Assembly: GCA_949287395.1 (NCBI GenBank)
Contig: CASEFZ010000004.1
Coordinates: forward strand, 1 to 33,981
DNA length: 33,981 nt
Direction: 5' to 3'
Source: an uncultured Verrucomicrobiota bacterium
GTDB taxonomy: Bacteria; Verrucomicrobiota; Verrucomicrobiia; Opitutales; Intestinicryptomonadaceae
The notes under the pieces are model-generated. The model was not told the DNA's origin, ran no database searches, and saw only the letters and a program-made list of their open reading frames with translations. Each line of letters opens with the position of its first letter. Positions within the stretch are counted from its first letter, which is position 1. The translations under genes and the position numbers were made by a program. This document shows positions 1 through 7,405 of this stretch, in pieces.

Positions 1-15
1 AAATCCCGTATAAAT

Positions 16-41
16 AAAGGCTTCCCGCTTGGGAAGCCTTT
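16..41 (-). terminator. Intrinsic terminator of tRNA-Thr
   Basis: An 11-bp perfect stem (16-26 with 31-41) closes on a GCTT tetraloop. Read on the minus strand it follows the tRNA 3' end by about 9 bases and is followed by a T-rich run (TTTATTTAT). It fits a rho-independent terminator for the tRNA transcript. Confidence 0.8.
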
Positions 42-50
42 GCTCTAAAA

Positions 51-126
<76 letters not shown>

Positions 127-134
127 TTAAAAAA

Positions 135-163
135 ATTATCCTGCCAGAAAATAGTATTGTTAA
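135..163 (-). promoter_or_regulatory. Sigma-70-type promoter of tRNA-Thr
   Basis: On the minus strand TTAACA (158-163, 5/6 to the -35 consensus), a 17-base spacer, then GATAAT (135-140, 5/6 to the -10 consensus). The -10 box ends 8 bases before the mature tRNA 5' end, so transcription would start at or next to the tRNA. Confidence 0.7.
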
Positions 164-421
164 TTTATTGCAAGTTTTTTCTCCTGTGGCGGAGCATTGA
201 ATTTTTTTACGGACAATTCCATTTGCCGCGCGTAGTTCCGGTGCAATGGGGGTGCCGCCCCGCAAGAAAGGCACGCGCTTTGGCACGCACAAGCTTGAAC
301 AAATATCCAAAAATGCGTTTGCTGCATTTTGTACGCCGCGCAGGTCTACGGGAGACCTCCCCTTGCCAGAGGTGCTTGGGAATGTCTGCACGGCATAAAA
401 ATTTTTTACAAAACTTTTAGG
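164..421. other. Gene-free stretch upstream of tRNA-Thr
   Basis: No convincing gene. The open frames here have no plausible start region or family, and one runs antisense-free straight through the tRNA. The only structure seen is a small hairpin at 342-358 (AGGTCT/AGACCT around ACGGG) without a T tract. It lies downstream of the minus-strand TIGR03790 gene and could stabilise its 3' end. Confidence 0.5.
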
Positions 422-2077
422 CTATTTTTTTTCGGGCTCGGTTTTCGCCTTTTCGGCGGCTTTCTTTTTGGCAAGCTCCTTTGCGGCGTCGTCGGCTTCA
501 ACGGCAGATTTTATTTTTGCAATGTTTTCCGGGAGCGGCATGCCGGCCTGGGCGCAGGCGGGCACCGCAAACTTTAGCAAGACCCTCCCAAAATTTAGAT
601 CTCTCCTGTTTTTTGCCAGGGTCTCGTAAATCTCAACGGCCCCTGCAGCCTTGCCGTTCTTTGATAAAAATTCGGCTATTTCCATCGCAAGACCCTGCAA
701 ATCGGGCCTTTTGTAAATGTCGGCCCCTGCCGCGGCGAGCGCATATTCAACGGCTTCGCCAACAGCGCCGGATTCAAAATATTTTTGCGCCAACTTCCAA
801 TTTAGCGCATAAGCATCTTTCAATTTTGGCAGGTAATGTTTCCCAACAGCAATTGCCGCAGAAAGGCCCTTTTGGCTTTCAGCCGCATTCATTGCCCGCG
901 TGACCGAATATTGCGACAATTCGTCAACTTCCCCCCTCTCTATATCCGCAATTTGCTCCGACAAACTGTGCTCCGAAGGCCTAAAAAGCGGGTCTCCCAC
1001 GTTTACCGTCTGCCAGCTGAGCGCGGGCTGGGCGGCATACGCGCATTCCCCTATTTCATTTCCCCGCGCCACCGCCAGCGCGAGTGCTGTGGTGTTGTGC
1101 GTCAAATGCAGATATGGCTCAAACACGTTTCCGGCCGCAAACGATGTTCCAAGGCTTGCAAAACGCGGTGTCCAGCTGCGCGCATTCCTCATGTCCTTGG
1201 CGCTGAAAGAAAATATGTGGACCGACACAGCGCCGTCGGCCATTTTAAATCCCCTGTCGGCAAAATATTTTTCCACCGTATATGAATACCAGCCGAAATA
1301 AAGCGCCGCGGCGTCCATGCGCTTGTTGTAGTCGAACAGGGGTTTGTCTGGGTCCACGGAAAGGTCAAAATTCATCTTTTTCAGTATTTGGGCGGTTTTA
1401 TCCAGCATTTCGTCCCCAGATTCTACAAAGTGCGACTTGTCCACATAGGCGCGCCCGCGCAACCCTCGCCTTTCGGCCCTCAGGCAAGAATCCACAATTT
1501 TGCGCGCGTCCTCCGCTGTGGGCGCGTCTATTCTAAACACCCTCAGCAGCCCTATTTTTTTGAAGTCGCCAGCATTTTTGAATGCGCCGAACATTGGGTT
1601 TTTTACAATGCCTTTCCTGTCTTTCATCGGGGCAAAACGCGCGGAAAGCTCGCTGTCCACAGACGCGGCGTCGGTCTTCATTCCATATTGGCCGTCCGTG
1701 GGAAGAATGCCTATCGGAACTCCCATAAAAAGTATTATGTAGTCTATCTCGTGGGATTTAAATTTCATCTCATCCCTGCCTTCGAAAACCTTATTGCCAG
1801 TCTTTTCCGCATTCAGCGCCCCGAGCTGCGCCAGTTTATCCATCAGCGGATTTTCCAGCAGGCCGAAATACTCGCCTGCGGATATGTGCTGTCTGTCGGG
1901 GAGGTTGAGCTCTATTATGTTCGATTCCGGAACGCCCCTTTTTTTCGCATAGTCTTTTGCCAGCGCGATGCCTTCGGGGACATTTGAATTTGCCACAAGA
2001 TAAACCTTTTTTGCATCCGATGCAAAGGCGCATGTGCCAACTGCAACACATAAAAGGAACTGGAAAAAAATCTTCAT
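422..2077 (-). CDS. TIGR03790-family secreted protein
   Basis: A 551-residue protein with an N-terminal signal peptide (about residues 1-19, ending CAFAS). After it comes VYLVANSNVPEGIALAKDYA, and the core contains IDYIILFMGVPIGI near residue 113 and a C-terminal LSWQTVNVGDPLFRP segment; together these are the pattern I associate with TIGR03790. The last ~150 residues are helical and TPR-like, ending in a highly charged Lys/Glu tail. The family has no known reaction. From memory, it was described as occurring mainly in genomes that also carry exosortase/PEP-CTERM sorting, but no PEP-CTERM tail is seen on any protein in this window. The start has only a weak GAG-type ribosome site. Family assignment is from recognition, not a search. 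Confidence 0.75.
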   Translation of the reverse strand: MKIFFQFLLCVAVGTCAFASDAKKVYLVANSNVPEGIALAKDYAKKRGVPESNIIELNLPDRQHISAGEYFGLLENPLMDKLAQLGALNAEKTGNKVFEGRDEMKFKSHEIDYIILFMGVPIGILPTDGQYGMKTDAASVDSELSARFAPMKDRKGIVKNPMFGAFKNAGDFKKIGLLRVFRIDAPTAEDARKIVDSCLRAERRGLRGRAYVDKSHFVESGDEMLDKTAQILKKMNFDLSVDPDKPLFDYNKRMDAAALYFGWYSYTVEKYFADRGFKMADGAVSVHIFSFSAKDMRNARSWTPRFASLGTSFAAGNVFEPYLHLTHNTTALALAVARGNEIGECAYAAQPALSWQTVNVGDPLFRPSEHSLSEQIADIERGEVDELSQYSVTRAMNAAESQKGLSAAIAVGKHYLPKLKDAYALNWKLAQKYFESGAVGEAVEYALAAAGADIYKRPDLQGLAMEIAEFLSKNGKAAGAVEIYETLAKNRRDLNFGRVLLKFAVPACAQAGMPLPENIAKIKSAVEADDAAKELAKKKAAEKAKTEPEKK

Positions 2078-2473
2078 AAAACAACTCTATTTCTGCCCCA
2101 GTCGCCTTTCAAGCTTTTTGAAGGAGCGTTGCGCCGGCCTTTGGGCTTCCATGCAGGTTTGCCGCCAATATGTCTACGGGGCTGAATTTATCCGAAAGCT
2201 GAATTTGCCCTCAATGCAATTTTCCCCTTCTTGTATTGTACTTGAAACGCTGCGGCGTGTTCCAATTCTTCTGAAATTTGCCGCTGTGGCGCCAAAAGCG
2301 AGTTTGCGCGCCACAGCGCGTTCCCCGAGAGGCTTTGGGAAGCGCATGATTCCCACTGGGCAGATTCCAAGCGCGCCGCCGCTGCGGCCGCTTAGCTTTT
2401 CATCCGATTCCCAACTCTCCCAAAAAGATGCGCCTCCTTCAGGCGGGACTTCTCCGCCGGAAACCCAAACATG
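2078..2473. other. Gene-free interval with a strong hairpin
   Basis: About 400 bases between two minus-strand genes. Open frames on both strands lack ribosome sites and recognisable families. The interval contains an 11-bp perfect inverted repeat extended by 4 more pairs (2282-2318, listed separately). It could be a long 5' leader of the TIGR03790 gene, a 3' region of the GH106 gene, or a decayed gene. Confidence 0.5.
2282..2318. repeat. Long imperfect hairpin (11 + 4 bp)
   Basis: Arms 2282-2292 (CGCTGTGGCGC) and 2308-2318 (GCGCCACAGCG) are exact reverse complements. Inside them CAAA (2293-2296) pairs with TTTG (2303-2306) around an AGCGAG loop, leaving one bulged C at 2307. Neither flank carries a proper T tract, so a classical terminator is only weakly supported. 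It is more stable than expected by chance in a short noncoding gap. Confidence 0.7.
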
Positions 2474-5400
2474 CTATTTCCTTGCGGGAACATAGAAATT
2501 CAGGCGCGGCTGCGCCAGCAAGCCCGATTCCGTCTTACCTCTGTACCGCGTAGGTATGGTCACATAGTGGTTTGCGGCCGTGTTGTAGACTTCAATCTCC
2601 AATAGGTTTCCGCTTATTCTTGTCTGCTTTGTGATGTCGAAGGTCCACGGAGGAGCAAAGCGCACCCCGGCGTCTTTCCCGTTTACCCTTACCCGCGCAA
2701 GGCCGCCAACCTTGCCGAGGTCTAAAAGTACTTTCTTGCCGAAAACCCCGCCGGGAAGGTCGAACTTTTTCGAGTATAGGGCTCCGCCCGAATATGTGAG
2801 CATTCCTCCCATTTTGTCCCAGGAAACCGGCTCTATCTCAGCTGTTCCGCAGCTTTGGTTTATGTAGTAGGGCACGGCCGCGCCCCCGCCGATACCCTCC
2901 TTGGGGGAGCTTATCTCTATCGTCACAGCCGACGTCGACTTCGACACCTTCGGAATCTTTGCCCTGTACGCGCATGCGCCGTCCTCCCGCACCCCAACCT
3001 GGCTTAGGCGGACGGGATTCCCGTTTACATACAGTTTCACCCCGGAGCCGAAAGCCACAAAGCGCAGTTCCTCAAGTGCCGGCGCGCTCTCAAATGAGAG
3101 CCTTAGCGGGCGGGTGAAATCCGTCGTGGCGTCGAAGGGCAAAATGTTCTTCATCCCGTTCCAAGACATGCTTAGGGGCTTTTCGTTGCCGGCGAACATA
3201 AAGTGCCCTTCGGGGGCGTCAGGGTCGCAAAATACAAGGTATGTGGAGCCGTGGGAGTCGTAGTGGAGCACAACCTCGTTTGCGCCCGCGCGCAGTTCCG
3301 CATCGCTGGCGGAAGCGTCGAGAGGCGCTCCGTTGACAAATATTTCCGCCGGCCTTTTTTCGCCGCTTAAAATTTTGAATACGCCGTCCCGCGGAGCATA
3401 TACCCTCGTGTACAAATAGTAGTGCTTGCCCTCGGGCTCCGCCGCGCGCACAATGCTTGTGGCGGTTTTCTTTTGGGCGCCAAGCCTTATGAAATTGTCG
3501 GTAATTTCCGCCTTCAGACCGTGGTAGCCCTGATGCGCGGTGTCGCCAAGAAGGCCGTACCTGATGGATATTTTTAGCGGCTTTAGGTTGTCGGAATATT
3601 TTTTTGTCAGGCGCGGTATGTCGTCGCCTGGGAGCGGTTCGGGCAGGGGGCCAAGCTGTAGAAACTTTGTGGAAAAGCCTATCTGGTCCGAATTTGCCGC
3701 CACGCCTTCTTCACCAGGAGCCGGAACGGCGTCGTCTCCCAAATTTAGAAAACGTATTTGCGGGCCCACAATCTCTCTGCGTGCGGGCCATGCAAAGTCT
3801 CCCCAACGGTTGTCGAGAACGGGCTTTACGCTAAATTTCCACTTCCCGTCGAGAATTTTCGACGACACAAAAACATCTTCCGAACGCGAGTCTCCCAATA
3901 CTTCCACAAGCGGCCTTCCGCCTGCATTGAAGCGCAGAATTTGCATGTCGGTTGAATTTAGGGGTGTGTGCAGCCGCGTGACGGTGTCGTTTTGCCTGAC
4001 TATCCTAACCCTGCTTTCCTCGCCCGTGAATGGGTCAAGCAATGTCACGGCGCCCGTGCTCCTAAAGGCGCATTCCGTGCCTTTTGGAAGATTGTAGACA
4101 ACGTAGTAGTCGTCGCCGTTTATTTTCCTGTGCAAGACGCGAGGAGCCCTTGGGACCTTTGCCTCGGAGAGTATTTTAAAGTCTGGCTCAAACGCGTCCC
4201 CAAGCGCCGATACGGCGTCGGAAACTGAGGAAAACTTGTGCGATTGGCGCCCGTTCTCAAGAATGCGCCTTGAAATCTCTTCGGCGGAAATCTTTGGGTT
4301 GTCCAAGGCTGCGCCCTCTTTGTCCGCGTCTTTTGCAAAGCCGTCGACCCAGTCGGAGACGAAGGGCGTTGGCCCCACAAACCATATTCTTGCGCCGGCG
4401 TCGGAAAGCTCCAAAAGCTTTTCAAGCGTTTTGTGGCGCATGGCCTCCATGGCCGGAATAAAGAGAACTTCAAAACTTTCCTTGGCAATCCTTATCTTTC
4501 CTTCGGAAAATTCGGCCCTTTCTATGGAGTCGGCGTCGACAAAGTCAAAGTCGGTTCCGTTTGCGTACACGGCTTTGGCAAGGTCGAAGGCGGTCTTTAC
4601 AGATTGCTCCCCAAAACCGGCAACTTTTGACTCCACGGGATACATTATTGCCACATCCGCGCAGTGGACGCCCTGGGAAAGCAAAAAGCTAAGCCTCTCC
4701 ACGCATTTGAGCAAGTGCGGCATTTCCTTCCAATATGGCTGCCTGAAATGGTTGCATGGCGGCGCCCATTCCCACCAGCCGCCCATTGTGGCGTAGTACA
4801 AGCCGTGCAGGCTTAGAAGATTGTGCCCCATCGCAAAATTTGAAAATATTGCGTTGGTCAGGTGGGCGGGCGTTTGCCCCCAGCCCGAACCGTAAAAACC
4901 CTCAAGCCATACGCGCGGGCGCCCGTACATGTGCGATATCGACGCGGCAACCTTGTTCTTGATTAAATTTGAAGCCCCCATCGGCTGGTCGCACCCGGGC
5001 CCCTGGTTCCATCGCTGCGTCTTGAAGTAATCGCCAAATTCGTCCACTATGAGCCCCCTGCCGCCGTGGTCGCAGCCGTAGATTAGCCCGCGGGATTCGT
5101 GCCAGTCGTAAACGGGCTTGAAGAAGTTTTGCTCTGAAAGCGACACAAAGACATCGTTGAAATCCAACTTGATTTTCGGGGATATTTCCAAATCGTCAAC
5201 AAAGAGGAAGTCGAGGTAATCGGCAATGTCGTAGCCTTTCGCCTTTGCGAACTCTTCGCGCAGGTAGGCGCTCCAGAGTTTACCGCGCACCCTGAAGTCA
5301 AGTTCGTCGCTAAAGAAGAAATTCAGGCCTTTGGTTCCTCCGAGGCGTTTTTCAAACTCCCCAAAAAAGTGCTTTATGTACAACTTTCCGGAGTCTGGGT

Positions 5401-6097
5401 TTGTTGGGTCGAACGAGGCCACAACCGGGCGGGAATAGACGCATATAAGCACGTGCCTGCCGTTGCGCTTTAGCTCTAAAACGCCGCTTTTGTCTATTTG
5501 CGATGTCACGTTTTCGCGGGTGGCAGGCAGGACAGTGTCGTCGTCGCCCAGCGCGTAGACGGCCGCGCAAATCGGCTTCTTGGTGAAGAACGCCCTGCGG
5601 AAGGCCCCGTCGAATTTGGTGCGGGTTTCGTAGAGCACCGACGCCTTTAAGGACGGCTTTTCCTTCACGGCCCTGTCGACGAACTGGCCCTGCCCAACGC
5701 CGAGAGTGTAGTCGCTCAGGCTCACCGTCATGCCGCGGGCGTTGGCCTCGTTCTTAAACCATTCAAACAGCTCCCACCACTTTGGGGTCATAACCGGCGG
5801 CTGGCTTGGATATGTCAAGCCCCACGCGTGGCCGCCCTTGTCGCTGTGGGCATAGTTTACCTGAAGGCTTTGTATTCCTTTGCCCTTGAGCTCTTCCAAG
5901 TGCGAAAGAATGCGCTTCTTGTCTAATTTGTCCCCCATCCACCAGTAGAACGGAACTTCCCCGTATCCCGGCGGCGGATTCTTAAACAATTCAACCGCAT
6001 CAAAGGAACCTTCCTTCAACGGCCTGCCTTCGCCGGCGGCATACGCGCACACGGCAACAAACAACGCGCAAAGCGCGCACAATACTTCCCTCATCAT
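2474..6097 (-). CDS. GH106-like secreted glycosidase (alpha-L-rhamnosidase family)
   Basis: A 1207-residue protein with a signal peptide (about residues 1-21, AVCAYAAG). The N-terminal NPPPGYGEVPFYWW block (about 40-53) and the GMTVSLSDYTLGVGQGQF region are typical of GH106-type enzymes, as is a long catalytic barrel with FYGSGWGQTPAHLTNAIFSN and GLYYATMGGWWEW (about 395-445). The C-terminal ~120 residues look like a galactose-binding beta-sandwich and end SGLLAQPRLNFYVPARK, a common ending in the family. Known members remove terminal alpha-L-rhamnose from pectin-like glycans, but many distant homologues are uncharacterised, so substrate is inferred. The ATG at 6097 follows GGGGAAAAT; a second ATG follows immediately. 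It lies 158 bp from the upstream AI-2E gene. Confidence 0.85.
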   Translation of the reverse strand: MMREVLCALCALFVAVCAYAAGEGRPLKEGSFDAVELFKNPPPGYGEVPFYWWMGDKLDKKRILSHLEELKGKGIQSLQVNYAHSDKGGHAWGLTYPSQPPVMTPKWWELFEWFKNEANARGMTVSLSDYTLGVGQGQFVDRAVKEKPSLKASVLYETRTKFDGAFRRAFFTKKPICAAVYALGDDDTVLPATRENVTSQIDKSGVLELKRNGRHVLICVYSRPVVASFDPTNPDSGKLYIKHFFGEFEKRLGGTKGLNFFFSDELDFRVRGKLWSAYLREEFAKAKGYDIADYLDFLFVDDLEISPKIKLDFNDVFVSLSEQNFFKPVYDWHESRGLIYGCDHGGRGLIVDEFGDYFKTQRWNQGPGCDQPMGASNLIKNKVAASISHMYGRPRVWLEGFYGSGWGQTPAHLTNAIFSNFAMGHNLLSLHGLYYATMGGWWEWAPPCNHFRQPYWKEMPHLLKCVERLSFLLSQGVHCADVAIMYPVESKVAGFGEQSVKTAFDLAKAVYANGTDFDFVDADSIERAEFSEGKIRIAKESFEVLFIPAMEAMRHKTLEKLLELSDAGARIWFVGPTPFVSDWVDGFAKDADKEGAALDNPKISAEEISRRILENGRQSHKFSSVSDAVSALGDAFEPDFKILSEAKVPRAPRVLHRKINGDDYYVVYNLPKGTECAFRSTGAVTLLDPFTGEESRVRIVRQNDTVTRLHTPLNSTDMQILRFNAGGRPLVEVLGDSRSEDVFVSSKILDGKWKFSVKPVLDNRWGDFAWPARREIVGPQIRFLNLGDDAVPAPGEEGVAANSDQIGFSTKFLQLGPLPEPLPGDDIPRLTKKYSDNLKPLKISIRYGLLGDTAHQGYHGLKAEITDNFIRLGAQKKTATSIVRAAEPEGKHYYLYTRVYAPRDGVFKILSGEKRPAEIFVNGAPLDASASDAELRAGANEVVLHYDSHGSTYLVFCDPDAPEGHFMFAGNEKPLSMSWNGMKNILPFDATTDFTRPLRLSFESAPALEELRFVAFGSGVKLYVNGNPVRLSQVGVREDGACAYRAKIPKVSKSTSAVTIEISSPKEGIGGGAAVPYYINQSCGTAEIEPVSWDKMGGMLTYSGGALYSKKFDLPGGVFGKKVLLDLGKVGGLARVRVNGKDAGVRFAPPWTFDITKQTRISGNLLEIEVYNTAANHYVTIPTRYRGKTESGLLAQPRLNFYVPARK

Positions 6098-6255
6098 ATT
6101 TTCCCCAAAATTCTAAACGCCGCAAATCCCCATAAGTTTCAATGTGCGAAAGCCGCGAATTTTTACCTCCATGTTTCCCATGCGTTGCGGTTTGCAGCAA
6201 TGGCTTTTTTGTGCGTTGCGCCGGATAAAACCCAAACACCAAAAGCTTTTGCCTT

Positions 6256-7374
6256 CTACTCAAGCTGTTTTGAGACGGCGTTTTTCCCCCTCCAAAGAGC
6301 CACAAAGAAAGCCGTGAGCGGTATTGCGAGAATCATTCCCAAAATTCCGTCCAGGGCAATCCCCCAAAAGAATACCGAAAATATTATAACCGTCGGGTGC
6401 AGGCCCGTTCTGTCGCCCATAATCTTCGGCGTGAGAACGTAGCCCTCAAGCATTTGAACCGCCACGAACACAAGCAAGGCCCCGCATACCGTCCATATTC
6501 CGCCTCCGTCTTGGAGCGCGGCCACGGGGATTATAGTTCCCAGGCCTACTATTGTGCCGAAATACGGAATCAGGTTTAAAAGCCCCGCCGCAAATCCTAT
6601 TAAGAAGCCGAACCTCACCCCCACAACGGCAAGCCCAACGCCGTAAAGAGTGCCCATTATAAGGGCGATAAATAACTGGCCCCTGAAAAAGGTTGTCATA
6701 ATCTCGCCGAATTTGCGCGCGAAAAATACGATGCTTTCGCGGGTGTCCGCGCCGCAGAAACGGAGATTGCGCCCTATAAAGTCGTAAATGTCGAACTTCA
6801 CCGAGAGCATGTAATAAAGATAAATTGGCACCACCGCGAAAGCCGCCGCCGCCGCGAAGAAATTTACCACGCTTCCCGTGGCAGACGCCGCGGTCTTCAA
6901 TATGCCGTTGATAGACTTGACCACGGAATCCGCATTGGCGGCCTTTATGACTTCGGCCTTGATTTCCGGAAGGCGCGCAAGTATTGCATCTTTTGCGTCG
7001 GGAAATTTTTCCGACAGAAACATTGCCGCCTTTGATATGCCGTCCGGTATGGCCGCCACCAGCAGCGAGATCTCCCCTACTGCCATGGGCACCACGTATA
7101 TCGTCGCCCCCGCAAACAAGACCGCCGCCGCCGCGAATATCAATAGCGCCGCCGCGCCCGGGGAAAGCCTGGCGCGCGTGTTTAGAAAGTCGGCAAGCGG
7201 CCTGAATAGCACCGCAAGTATTGTCGAAAGCGCCAGCGGCCACACCACCGCCGAGAATTTGTCGAGAAAAGCCGCCAGTACCGTCAGTACCAGCACGGCG
7301 AAGGCCGCTATGGCCGCCATCGAGCAGCACGCTATGGCCGATGCGGCAACTTTTTTCTGGAAAGCGTTCAGCAT
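6256..7374 (-). CDS. AI-2E/PerM-family membrane transporter
   Basis: A 372-residue integral membrane protein. Two hydrophobic segments lie at about 15-60 and one near 75-100, followed by a hydrophilic stretch (about 105-160) and then further membrane segments. The motif LNLIPYFGTIVG in the second half and a C-terminal PKIMGDRTGLHPTVIIFSV block are characteristic of the AI-2E/PerM family. Members export various small solutes, and a few act as sodium/proton antiporters; the autoinducer-2 link is proven only for TqsA. Substrate here is unknown. Its start lies 31 bp from the divergent uvrA start, so the two promoters must overlap each other or the opposite gene. The palindrome CAAAAGCTTTTG (6240-6251) sits just after its stop. 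Confidence 0.9.
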   Translation of the reverse strand: MLNAFQKKVAASAIACCSMAAIAAFAVLVLTVLAAFLDKFSAVVWPLALSTILAVLFRPLADFLNTRARLSPGAAALLIFAAAAVLFAGATIYVVPMAVGEISLLVAAIPDGISKAAMFLSEKFPDAKDAILARLPEIKAEVIKAANADSVVKSINGILKTAASATGSVVNFFAAAAAFAVVPIYLYYMLSVKFDIYDFIGRNLRFCGADTRESIVFFARKFGEIMTTFFRGQLFIALIMGTLYGVGLAVVGVRFGFLIGFAAGLLNLIPYFGTIVGLGTIIPVAALQDGGGIWTVCGALLVFVAVQMLEGYVLTPKIMGDRTGLHPTVIIFSVFFWGIALDGILGMILAIPLTAFFVALWRGKNAVSKQLE

Positions 7375-7405
7375 TTGTCGAAAATACTTCCAAGAAAGAT
7401 TTTAA

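Noticed and set aside
2034-2495. 153-codon plus-strand frame across the 2078-2473 gap
   Set aside because: It overlaps the ends of both flanking genes, has no ribosome site and a Pro/Ser/Arg-rich composition typical of antisense GC-skewed frames.
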